DNA of 64,000 nt, from positions 62,001-126,000 of the forward strand of contig CANLVH010000009.1 of NCBI GenBank assembly GCA_947494545.1, in the 5' to 3' direction. Made by a program: the position numbers and the translations under genes. This DNA comes from an uncultured Mesonia sp. (GTDB lineage Bacteria; Bacteroidota; Bacteroidia; Flavobacteriales; Flavobacteriaceae). Positions 44,829 to 52,279 of the stretch are shown one piece after another; within the stretch, counting starts at the first letter, position 1; each line of letters starts with the position of its first letter. The notes beneath the pieces were generated by a model. It was not told where the DNA came from. It did not search any database and saw only the letters and a program-made list of their open reading frames with translations.

Positions 44829-44843
44829 TTACTTCCCGATACA
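44829..44843. repeat. Attachment-site core overlapping the mnmE stop
   Basis: TTACTTCCCGATACA, identical to 12303-12317. On the minus strand it reads TGTATCGGGAAGTAA and encodes the final C-I-G-K-stop of MnmE. Its extended form TTCTGTATCGGGAAGTAA matches, from memory, the core used by SGI1-type islands in thdF/mnmE. Confidence 0.85.
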
Positions 44844-46226
44844 GAAATTTGCAAAAATATTACCTAACAAATCGTCGTTAGTGATTTCTCCGGTTATTTC
44901 TCCAAAATAATATAAGGCTTGCCGGATGTCTATAGCGAGTAAATCGCCGGTGAGGCCCATATTTAAACCTTCTTGCACTTTGTTTATTTCTTCCTGTGCT
45001 TTTAATAAGGAATCGTAATGTCGCGAGTTGGTTACAATGGTATCGTTACTTTTTAAAGCGCCGGTGTTTACAAAATTCAATAGTTCGTTTTGCAGAACCT
45101 CAACCCCTTCTTTTTCTTTGGCGGAAATTAAATGTAAATCGGTTATTGCTTCTTGATAAGCAGTTTGCTCTTCTTTGCTCAAACTATCTTTTTTATTGGC
45201 AATAATCAATAAAGGTTTTCCCGGAAAACGGTTTTTAATCTTTTCTATTTCGGTTTTTACCTGGTTTAGGCTTAGCTGCTTATTTTTAATTTTTTGCGCA
45301 TCAAAAAGGTATAAAACCACTTGGGCTTGTTCCATTTTTTGAAAGGTTTTCTTGATACCCAAACCTTCAATTTTATCTTGCGTTTCTCTAATCCCCGCCG
45401 TGTCTATAAATCGGAAACCCACTCCCCCAATAGCAATTTCATCTTCTATAGTGTCTCTTGTAGTTCCCGCAATATCGCTGACAATGGCGCGGTCTTCATT
45501 CAGTAAAGCATTCAGTAAAGTTGATTTCCCAACATTGGGTTCGCCTACAATGGCTACGGGAATTCCGTTTTTTAAAACATTTCCTACCGCAAATGAATCG
45601 ATTAAACGATTTAAAACTTTTTGAATTCTGGTTACCAATTCTTGAAATTGTTCTCTATTGGCAAATTCTACGTCTTCTTCGGCAAAATCCAGTTCTAATT
45701 CTATTAAGGAAGCAAAGTTTAATAATTCTTCACGCAGTTTTTGAATTTCGGTTGCAAAACCACCTCGCATTTGCTGCATGGCCATTTGATGACTGGCCGC
45801 ATTATCGCTCGCAATCAAATCGGCTACAGCCTCTGCCTGACTTAAATCCATTTTTCCGTTAAGGAAAGCACGCATCGTAAACTCTCCCGGTTTGGCCGAC
45901 CTACAGCCTTGTTTTAATAACAAATTGATAATTTCTTGCTGAATAAACGGGCTTCCGTGGCAGGAAATTTCTACAGTTGGCTCTCCGGTATACGAGCGCG
46001 TGCCTTTAAAAACGCTCACCAAACTTTCGTCTATAATGCGTTTGCCGTCTACAATATTTCCCAATTGTATAGCATGGGAGGCTTGTTCTTCTAAAGCCTT
46101 TTTATTTCTAGCTTTAAAAACCGGACTTGTTAAAGCAATCGCCTTTGGTCCGGAAACGCGAATTACCGCTATGGCTCCGGCTCCCGGTGCACTGGCTAGG
46201 GCAACTATGGTATCGTTTAAAATCAT
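44829..46226 (-). CDS. mnmE: tRNA uridine-5-carboxymethylaminomethyl synthesis GTPase MnmE (TrmE)
   Basis: 465 aa, full length. N-terminal tetrahydrofolate-binding domain, central helical domain and inserted G domain: G1 VGEPNVGKSTLLN, G2/G3 with IAGTTRDTIEDEI and DTAGIRET, G4 ANKKDS. C-terminal FCIGK with the conserved Cys. With MnmG it modifies the wobble uridine of certain tRNAs. The last 15 bases are the attachment core of the neighbouring island, so the C-terminus is intact but its downstream DNA has been replaced. Confidence 0.97.
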   Translation of the reverse strand: MILNDTIVALASAPGAGAIAVIRVSGPKAIALTSPVFKARNKKALEEQASHAIQLGNIVDGKRIIDESLVSVFKGTRSYTGEPTVEISCHGSPFIQQEIINLLLKQGCRSAKPGEFTMRAFLNGKMDLSQAEAVADLIASDNAASHQMAMQQMRGGFATEIQKLREELLNFASLIELELDFAEEDVEFANREQFQELVTRIQKVLNRLIDSFAVGNVLKNGIPVAIVGEPNVGKSTLLNALLNEDRAIVSDIAGTTRDTIEDEIAIGGVGFRFIDTAGIRETQDKIEGLGIKKTFQKMEQAQVVLYLFDAQKIKNKQLSLNQVKTEIEKIKNRFPGKPLLIIANKKDSLSKEEQTAYQEAITDLHLISAKEKEGVEVLQNELLNFVNTGALKSNDTIVTNSRHYDSLLKAQEEINKVQEGLNMGLTGDLLAIDIRQALYYFGEITGEITNDDLLGNIFANFCIGK

Positions 46227-46312
46227 TTTGCAAAGGTAAGAAAGCCAAAATTATACACCTAATTATGTAACAATTTACTAACTTTAGTCGTCGTAGAGGA
46301 AAGCGCAAGTAT

Positions 46313-46666
46313 ATGGAAGTTATAAACCAAAAGAAGCAAGATCGCGAAATGCTAATGGTAATGCACCTTAGCCAGTTATTAAACTTAGTAACCGGTTTTG
46401 GCGGCATCATTGTACCACTAATTTTGTGGCAACTAAAAAAAGACGAAATAGAACAGATGGATGAGCAAGGAAAAGAGGTGGTTAACTTTCAAATTAGCTT
46501 GTTTATTTATTTAGCCGTGGGCGGAATTTTAACCGTTATTTTAATCGGATTTTTGGTTTTAGCCATATTTGCAATTATTGGTTTAATCTTTCCTATAATT
46601 AACGGCATAAAGGCGAAAGATGGTAACCCGGTAAGTTATCCCTTTACCATAAAATTTATTCAGTAG
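46313..46666 (+). CDS. DUF4870 (Tic20-like) membrane protein, first copy
   Basis: 117 aa with two to three membrane helices. MHLSQLLNLVTGFGGIIVPL, then EIEQMDEQGKEVVNFQISLF and GFLVLAIFAIIGLIFPIING are the DUF4870 signature. Inner-membrane protein of unknown function. It lies divergent from mnmE. A close paralogue is at 47018. Confidence 0.9.
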   Translation: MEVINQKKQDREMLMVMHLSQLLNLVTGFGGIIVPLILWQLKKDEIEQMDEQGKEVVNFQISLFIYLAVGGILTVILIGFLVLAIFAIIGLIFPIINGIKAKDGNPVSYPFTIKFIQ

Positions 46667-46680
46667 AAAAAAATTTATAA

Positions 46681-46790
46681 CTAATAGTTTCCTAAATTAT
46701 TTGAAAACTCCCAGCGTAAAGCCATAGTTGCGCCCGTCTTTGTATTTTTAAAAGGATAGGTTTTTCTTAATACAATTATGATTAGGTTGT
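46681..46790 (-). pseudogene. Possible C-terminal remnant of an outer-membrane protein gene
   Basis: On the minus strand an open frame ending in TAG at 46681-46683 reads LRKTYPFKNTKTGATMALRW then EFSNNLGNY. Alternating hydrophobic/polar residues and the RWEF ending recall the last strands of an outer-membrane barrel. The frame is closed by a stop about 35 codons upstream, and no start or remainder is seen. It is probably a decayed fragment left between the two DUF4870 genes; chance is possible. Confidence 0.3.
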
Positions 46791-46835
46791 TTTAAAATCG
46801 ACCTACTTTTAGTCTTCGTAGTAAAATATGTCTGG

Positions 46836-46880
46836 TCCCGACAGCTGTACGGGATTTTTGTTTCTCCCGACACTTCGGGA
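46836..46880. repeat. Pair of small GC-rich hairpins (intergenic repeat)
   Basis: TCCCG-ACAGCTGTA-CGGGA (46836-46854) and TCCCGA-CACT-TCGGGA (46865-46880) are two adjacent hairpins in otherwise A/T-rich DNA. The related stems look like two copies of a short repeat of the kind found between genes in Flavobacteriaceae. Confidence 0.6.
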
Positions 46881-46967
46881 TTGGGCGATGCAAAAAAGAA
46901 AAATAGACTTTAAGGTTATCCAATTAAATAATATTCTTAAAAAGATTTACGGAAAGCATTTTTTATG

Positions 46968-47000
46968 CTTGTAATGTTTGCCGAAAAACAACTATTTTTG
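46968..47000 (+). promoter_or_regulatory. Probable Bacteroidota promoter of the second DUF4870 gene
   Basis: A -7 box TATTTTTG (46993-47000) fits the TAnnTTTG consensus. CTTG at 46968-46971 may be the -33 element, 21 bases upstream. Transcription would begin near 47006, just before the TTG start codon at 47018. Confidence 0.45.
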
Positions 47001-47017
47001 CATTTAAAATCACTACT

Positions 47018-47374
47018 TTGAATACAGAAAACACGCCCTTAAAAGAAGATAAAGATTTCTTATTTTGGATGCATATTTCGCAATTATTAAATTTGGTAAC
47101 CGGTTTTGGCGGTTTTATCGTACCCTTAGTGCTTTGGCTTCTTAAAAAAGACGAAATAGCAAAGGTAGATCACGAAGGTAAAGAGATTATAAACTTTCAA
47201 TTAAGTATGCTATTGTATACTATTGGAAGCGCAATACTCATCATTTTTTTGGTAGGTTTAATTTTTCTAGGCTTTGTCCTCATCGTTAGTATTGTAACGC
47301 CTATTTTGCAAGCGCAAAAGTCTAAACGCGGCGAGCAAGTGCGTTATCCGCTTACGATTCGGTTTATTAAGTAG
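47018..47374 (+). CDS. DUF4870 (Tic20-like) membrane protein, second copy, TTG start
   Basis: 118 aa, paralogous to 46313-46666 (MHISQLLNLVTGFGGFIVPL, EIAKVDHEGKEIINFQLSML). The frame has no ATG before residue 18. A TTG at 47018 gives an N-terminus of the same length as the paralogue and follows a good promoter box, so TTG is taken as the start. Membrane protein of unknown function; the two copies arose by duplication. Confidence 0.88.
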   Translation: MNTENTPLKEDKDFLFWMHISQLLNLVTGFGGFIVPLVLWLLKKDEIAKVDHEGKEIINFQLSMLLYTIGSAILIIFLVGLIFLGFVLIVSIVTPILQAQKSKRGEQVRYPLTIRFIK

Positions 47375-47393
47375 GGATTTATGGCTGCGCGAG

Positions 47394-47565
47394 CATTTCG
47401 ACTGCGCTCAATGTGACAAATTGACTAATTAATTAATAACGAATTACCAATTAACCAATTCACAAACTAACTAATCCCCAATTACTTTACGGAAACTGTC
47501 TTTAACTGCTGAAGATAATAAGTGAATTTGCTGCACATTTCGACTCCGCTCAATGTGACAAATTC
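47394..47565. repeat. 172-bp direct duplication, copy 1
   Basis: Begins and ends with CATTTCGACT-type words with CGCTCAATGTGACAAATT. It is identical to 47681-47852 except for at least one base (C at 47534 against T at 47821). It contains ATTAATTAATAACGAATTACC and TTTACGGAAACTGTC text and no gene. Confidence 0.9.
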
Positions 47566-47680
47566 CCTAATTAACAAATCAACAAATTACCAATCGCCTC
47601 CCGCCAAACATTTCGTTGGCGCTCAATGTGACAAATTCACGAATTAACAAATCACCAATCACCAATCACCTCTCATAAAA

Positions 47681-47852
47681 CATTTCGACTGCGCTCAATG
47701 TGACAAATTGACTAATTAATTAATAACGAATTACCAATTAACCAATTCACAAACTAACTAATCCCCAATTACTTTACGGAAACTGTCTTTAACTGCTGAA
47801 GATAATAAGTGAATTTGCTGTACATTTCGACTCCGCTCAATGTGACAAATTC
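47681..47852. repeat. 172-bp direct duplication, copy 2
   Basis: Second copy of the 172-bp unit, 115 bases after the first. The whole gene-free spacer (47375-47976) also holds six copies of the word CGCTCAATGTGACAAAT, preceded by CATTTCGACTC/G or CATTTCGTTGG, starting near 47394, 47536, 47609, 47681, 47823 and 47895. These are joined by ATTAACAAATCACCAATCAC filler. Confidence 0.9.
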
Positions 47853-47976
47853 ACGAATTAACAAATCACCAATCACCATTCACCTCTCATAAAACATTTC
47901 GACTGCGCTCAATGTGACAAATTTACGAATCAACACATTAACCAATCAACAAATCAACCCATTAACTAATCACCAT

Positions 47977-48633
47977 CTACCTATATTTCGGTTTTAGAAT
48001 GCTGTCTGCTGTTTTGGCTTTAAAACGCTCAAAACGCGGATTGGAGACATTTTGAATATACCTATTGTTTGGATGTTTTTTTTTATAATCTTGGTGATAA
48101 GCTTCTGCTTTCCAAAACTTCTGAAAGGGCACAATCTCTGCCGCAATGGGCTTTTTGTAATCTTTTTGTAAAGCAGTTTTTTTAGCCTCTATAATTTCTT
48201 TTTGTTTGTTATTTTGATAGAAAATAATAGAACGATACGAAGAACCTATATCCGGTCCTTGTCCGTTTTGCTGCGTGACATCTTGCGAGTTAAAATAAAC
48301 ATCTACCAAAGTAGCATAACTTACTTTTTTAGGATCGTAAATAACCTCTAAAGCTTCTGCGTGTCCGGTACTACCATAATTATCGTAAGTAGGATTTTTA
48401 CCGCTGCCGCCCGCATAGCCCGAAACTGCTTCTTTTACACCGTCTACACTTTCATAAACCGCTTCTACACACCAAAAACAACCACTTGCAAAATAAGCTT
48501 TTTCCAGTCCGTCTTTTGTTGCTTCTACCTCTACCGGCTTAGCATTAGTCGTATTATTTGTTTCTTGTTGTTGCGCTTTGCCGTTGCACCCCACTCCTAG
48601 CAGAGCAAGACAGGCTATATAAACATATTTCAT
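47977..48633 (-). CDS. msrA: Peptide-methionine (S)-S-oxide reductase, secreted lipoprotein form
   Basis: 218 aa. A lipoprotein signal (MKYVYIACLALLGVGC) precedes the MsrA domain with the catalytic GCFWCVEAVY, GYAGGSGKNPTYDNYG and HAEALEVIYDP. It reduces methionine S-sulfoxide in periplasmic or surface proteins. The stop is close to the repeat-rich spacer. It lies six bases after the lipoprotein gene at 48640, on the same strand. Confidence 0.95.
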   Translation of the reverse strand: MKYVYIACLALLGVGCNGKAQQQETNNTTNAKPVEVEATKDGLEKAYFASGCFWCVEAVYESVDGVKEAVSGYAGGSGKNPTYDNYGSTGHAEALEVIYDPKKVSYATLVDVYFNSQDVTQQNGQGPDIGSSYRSIIFYQNNKQKEIIEAKKTALQKDYKKPIAAEIVPFQKFWKAEAYHQDYKKKHPNNRYIQNVSNPRFERFKAKTADSILKPKYR

Positions 48634-48639
48634 AAAAAA

Positions 48640-49224
48640 TTATATTCTTTTAAACTTTCCTTCTAAGTTTTTCTTGCCAAAAATGGCATAATCTACCGCA
48701 AGTTCTTTATTTTGGGTAAAACCCTTCCAATCTAATTCTAATTCACCGTTTTGCGTGTATTCAATAATTGCCAAAGGCGTGTCTTTATCAAACTTATCCC
48801 AAGGTATATTCTTGAAGGTTTCTGTTTCGCCCTTACCGGAAACATAGTACATTTTCACTTTGCCGTCGTTAGTTTGCGCGTAAGCCACTTGTATACGCAA
48901 CTTATCATTTTTGTCTATACAAACTTCTACCGGCTGGTCAAAATTTATTTCCAAACAATTACAGTCGCAAGTAGTTTCGTTTTCTTTGCCGTCGTCTAGG
49001 CGTTTATATTTTCCCGTATAGGCAGGTTCGGGCGGTAATTTAGGCGGATTTTCTTCCTTTACGGAAGTTGTTCCGGTTGGATTTCTATTAGCCTTTTCCG
49101 TAAAGTCTTTGCTTGTTTCTTCTTGTGCGCTTTCTATATTATCTTGCTTTTCTTTAGAATCTGTTTTGCAAGAAGCAAAGCTTGCAAAAGCCAAAAAGAA
49201 CAAAATAAATCGAAGATTTTTCAT
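48640..49224 (-). CDS. Hypothetical lipoprotein
   Basis: 194 aa. Signal peptide with lipobox (MKNLRFILFFLAFASFASC), then an acidic/Lys linker and a globular region with CDCNCLEINFDQPVEVCIDK. The remainder is beta-rich (GKVKMYYVSGKGETETFKNI). No family recognised. It is probably in one operon with msrA. Confidence 0.75.
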   Translation of the reverse strand: MKNLRFILFFLAFASFASCKTDSKEKQDNIESAQEETSKDFTEKANRNPTGTTSVKEENPPKLPPEPAYTGKYKRLDDGKENETTCDCNCLEINFDQPVEVCIDKNDKLRIQVAYAQTNDGKVKMYYVSGKGETETFKNIPWDKFDKDTPLAIIEYTQNGELELDWKGFTQNKELAVDYAIFGKKNLEGKFKRI

Positions 49225-49293
49225 AACTATAGGTTTATAATTCTAAAGTTACGGGTATTTTATTAGCACTCTTGCAAAATAAATGTTAATAAA

Positions 49294-49328
49294 AAAACCG
49301 TTTAAAAGTATGTCTTTTAAACGGTTTT
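49294..49328. terminator. Strong bidirectional terminator
   Basis: AAAACCGTTTAAAAG (49294-49308), loop TATGT and CTTTTAAACGGTTTT (49314-49328) form a perfect 15-bp stem. A-runs and T-runs flank both sides. It ends the minus-strand unit whose last gene stops at 49354. Confidence 0.9.
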
Positions 49329-49353
49329 TGATTTTTATACTAAAGCTGTAGGT

Positions 49354-50133
49354 TTACAACTTTTGGAAAAGCTTTTCCATTTTTTCGCGTTCTTCTTGGG
49401 CCAATTCTTGGTCTACCAATATTCTTCCGCTATGCTCATCTGTTATAACTTTTTTTCTTCCGGCAATTTCCATTTGCACTTGCGGCGGAATGGTAAAAAA
49501 CGAACCTCCGGAAGCACCACGCTCAATTGGCACTACTGCCAAACCATTTTTAACGCTGCTGCGGATTCGGTTATAGGCTTTTACCAAACGCTCTTCTATT
49601 TGCTTTTTGTACTCTTCTGATTTGTCTTGAAGCGCTTTTTCTTCTTTTTCGGTTTCGGCCAAGATTTCATTTAATTCGCTTTTTTTATGCTCTAAATGTT
49701 CTTCGCGTTCTTGTAAGCGTTCTCTGGTTTGCTCTATTACCGTGTTTTTGTGCTCTATCTGTGCCAAAAATTCTTTAATGTGCTTTTCTGCCAATTCAAT
49801 CTCTAATTCTTGGTACTCTACTTCTTTAGAAAGCGCATTGAATTCTCTGTTGTTACGCACGTTTTTTTGCTGCTCAGAATATTTTTTCATCAAAACGCGA
49901 GACTCTTCAATAAGATTTTTCTTGTCTTTGATTTTTTGGTCAATATTCTCTAAATCTACCTCAAGTTTTTCTAAACGTTTGTTTAAGCCAGCTACCTCAT
50001 CTTCCAGATCTTCTACTTCTAAGGGAAGCTCCCCACGAACATTTCTAATCTCATCTATACGAGCATCGATTAATTGTAAATCGAACAAGGCGCGTAGTTT
50101 CTCTTCAACGCTAACTTCTTTTTTCTTTGCCAT
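49354..50133 (-). CDS. Coiled-coil protein of the zinc-ribbon (DUF164/YbgA-like) family, cysteines lost
   Basis: 259 aa from the ATG at 50133; an upstream TTG at 50139 adds two residues. A long antiparallel coiled coil (about residues 25-185) precedes a C-terminal ribbon region GGSFFTIPPQVQMEIAGRKK with ITDEHSGRILVD. In other phyla this carries two CxxC pairs; here they are Ser/Gly and Ser, so no zinc is bound. Function unclear; linked to Nif3 in many Bacteroidota genomes, as here (the Nif3 stop lies 2 bases upstream). Confidence 0.88.
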   Translation of the reverse strand: MAKKKEVSVEEKLRALFDLQLIDARIDEIRNVRGELPLEVEDLEDEVAGLNKRLEKLEVDLENIDQKIKDKKNLIEESRVLMKKYSEQQKNVRNNREFNALSKEVEYQELEIELAEKHIKEFLAQIEHKNTVIEQTRERLQEREEHLEHKKSELNEILAETEKEEKALQDKSEEYKKQIEERLVKAYNRIRSSVKNGLAVVPIERGASGGSFFTIPPQVQMEIAGRKKVITDEHSGRILVDQELAQEEREKMEKLFQKL

Positions 50134-50135
50134 AA

Positions 50136-51230
50136 TCAACTATATTGAATTGGATTGGTACTTTTTTGTGATAAAACGACTGCAAAATTACGGAATTTTT
50201 TTGTAAGATAAGAATGTATTAAATTTTTTGTGTACTGTTCACTTTCATAATGTCCAATATCTGCCAATAACAACTTATTTTCTGCCTTATAAAAATCGTG
50301 GTATTTTAAATCTGCCGTTACATAAGCATCTGCTTTTACCGCTTTTGCTTGCCCAATAGCAAAGGCACCACTGCCGCCCAAAACCGCAACTGTTTTAATT
50401 TTGCGACCGCTAAAATGCGAATGTCTAACGCAATGTGGATTAAAAATTTCTTTTAAACGCTTAATAAAGTCTTCTTCCGTAAAGGCTTTTTCCAAATCGC
50501 CATACATACCTATACCAATATGCTGGTTTTTGTTTTCTATTTTGGTAATTTCATAAGCAACTTCTTCGTACGGATGCGCATTTTTCATACTTTTTATTAC
50601 TTTATGCTGCAAATGCCGCGGAAAGGTAAGGTTTAATTGCACCTCTTCTTCAAAATGGGTTTCTCCCTTTTTCCCTAACGTAGGATTGGCATCTTCATTA
50701 GCATTAAAACTGCCTAAACCTTCTATATTAAAACTGCATTTATCGTAATTGCCAATGCTTCCTGCACCCGCTTCAAATAATGCTTCCCGAACTTTTTTTG
50801 CATCTTTTTTGGGCACATAAGTGGTTAGTTTTTGAATGGTGTGTTCTTGCGGAACCAATATTTTCTTGTTTTGCAAACCAAGTTGCTCAGCTATTTTAGC
50901 ATTAACTCCAATAAAAGCGTTGTCTAAAGCGGTATGAATGGCGTAAATAGCAATATCGTTTTTTATAGCTTTCATCACCACGCGTTCTACATAGGTTTTG
51001 CCGGTAAGTTTTTTTAAACCCCCAAAAATAATGGGATGAAAACTCACAATCATATTACAATTTTCTGCAATAGCTTCTTCTACGGTTTCTTCTAAAGTAT
51101 CTAAACTCACCAAAATTCCGCTTAGTTCTTGCGAGGCATCTCCCACCAACAAACCTACATTATCAAAATCTTCGGCATAATTTAAAGGCGCCAATTCTTC
51201 TAAAACCTGAATTACTTTGTTTATTTGCAT
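50136..51230 (-). CDS. Nif3-like dinuclear metal-centre protein
   Basis: 364 aa. Metal ligands are in SFHPIIFGGLKKLTG (His) and ADIGHYESEQY (His/Glu). A central PII/CutA-like insert (about residues 130-235, TYVPKKDAKKVREALFEAG, PYEEVAYEI) is typical of the longer Nif3 proteins. Forms hexameric rings; often described as a GTP cyclohydrolase I type 2 homologue, but the true reaction is unsettled. It heads the operon with the coiled-coil gene. Confidence 0.92.
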   Translation of the reverse strand: MQINKVIQVLEELAPLNYAEDFDNVGLLVGDASQELSGILVSLDTLEETVEEAIAENCNMIVSFHPIIFGGLKKLTGKTYVERVVMKAIKNDIAIYAIHTALDNAFIGVNAKIAEQLGLQNKKILVPQEHTIQKLTTYVPKKDAKKVREALFEAGAGSIGNYDKCSFNIEGLGSFNANEDANPTLGKKGETHFEEEVQLNLTFPRHLQHKVIKSMKNAHPYEEVAYEITKIENKNQHIGIGMYGDLEKAFTEEDFIKRLKEIFNPHCVRHSHFSGRKIKTVAVLGGSGAFAIGQAKAVKADAYVTADLKYHDFYKAENKLLLADIGHYESEQYTKNLIHSYLTKKFRNFAVVLSQKSTNPIQYS

Positions 51231-51277
51231 AGAAATAATTTTACTGTGGTAAATATAAAAATTATACCTTCGTTGTA

Positions 51278-52279
51278 ATGCAATATCTTAGAAAATTACT
51301 GTTTCCGTTTTCGCTCCTTTATGGCTTTATTACCGGCTTGCGCAATAAATTATACGATTGGCAAATAAAAAAATCTGTTGCTTATGATTTTCCGGTTATT
51401 TGCGTAGGAAATTTAAGTACCGGCGGCACGGGAAAATCGCCTATGGTAGAATATCTTATCCGATTGTTTGGCAAACACCACCAAATTGCAGTTTTGAGTC
51501 GGGGTTATAAGCGCAGCACTAAGGGTTTTTACCTTTTACAGGGAACAGAAAGCGCCGAAGAAGTTGGGGACGAACCCTTGCAGTTTAAAACCAAATATCC
51601 CGAAGCGCAAGTTGCTGTGCATGAAAACAGACAATTGGGTATTGAAGCTTTACGGAAATTAAAGCCGCAACCGAAACTAATTTTATTGGATGACGCTTAC
51701 CAGCATCGCAAAGTAAAAGCAGGGTTTAACATCTTACTTACCACCTACCAAAATTTATATATTAACGATTTGCTTTTACCGGCAGGAAATCTGCGCGAAC
51801 CAAAAAGCGGCGCCAAACGTGCAGATTTGGTAGTGGTAACCAAATGTCCGCTTTCGTTGTCTAAAGCGCAACAAGAAAAAATAAAAAAGAAACTTCGGTT
51901 ACAGCCAAAACAAGAAGTATTTTTTGCAGGAATTGCTTATAATGACCTAATTACAAACGGAATGCAGGAAATTCCGTTAAGTTTATTTGCAGATAATTTT
52001 ACCCTGGTTACCGGCATTGCGAACCCCAAGCCTTTGGTACAATTTTTAAAAGAGCAAGACTTGGTTTTTGAGCATCTTAACTATCCGGACCATCATAATT
52101 TTACGGAAAAGGAAATTACAGAACTCCAAAAACGCGGAATAATTTTGACCACCGAAAAAGATTATATGCGTCTTAAAAAAGACATTCCGCAAGAAAATTT
52201 ATTTTACTTACCTATAAAAACCCAATTTTTAGATAAGGAAGAAGTGTTTAGAAGTAAGCTTAGTAAGCTTGTACGCTAA
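51278..52279 (+). CDS. lpxK: Tetraacyldisaccharide 4'-kinase
   Basis: 333 aa. N-terminal membrane-associated helix, Walker A GNLSTGGTGKSPMVEYLI, then VLSRGYKRSTKGF, VGDEPLQFKTKYP and ILLDDAYQHRKVK. LpxK adds the 4'-phosphate to lipid IVA precursor in lipid A synthesis at the inner membrane. The C-terminal end overlaps the 3' end of the convergent sensor-kinase gene by 20 bases. Divergent from Nif3. Confidence 0.95.
   Translation: MQYLRKLLFPFSLLYGFITGLRNKLYDWQIKKSVAYDFPVICVGNLSTGGTGKSPMVEYLIRLFGKHHQIAVLSRGYKRSTKGFYLLQGTESAEEVGDEPLQFKTKYPEAQVAVHENRQLGIEALRKLKPQPKLILLDDAYQHRKVKAGFNILLTTYQNLYINDLLLPAGNLREPKSGAKRADLVVVTKCPLSLSKAQQEKIKKKLRLQPKQEVFFAGIAYNDLITNGMQEIPLSLFADNFTLVTGIANPKPLVQFLKEQDLVFEHLNYPDHHNFTEKEITELQKRGIILTTEKDYMRLKKDIPQENLFYLPIKTQFLDKEEVFRSKLSKLVR

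Larger units (their letters stand above)
12303..44843. mobile_element. Integrated genomic island at the mnmE 3' end, metal resistance and Argonaute cargo
   Basis: The identical 15-mer TTACTTCCCGATACA occurs at 12303-12317 and at 44829-44843. The second copy is the last codons and stop of mnmE. A tyrosine integrase, HTH/excisionase-like genes and VirE-N/DUF3987 replication genes lie at the mnmE end. Copies of GGGCAACAAAT, probably integrase arm sites, lie inside both ends. This is the configuration of an element that entered the 3' end of mnmE and restored it. No relaxase, coupling protein or tra gene is seen, so it is either mobilised by a helper or a decayed element. Cargo: small genes, metal and antiporter block, pAgo. 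Confidence 0.85.
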
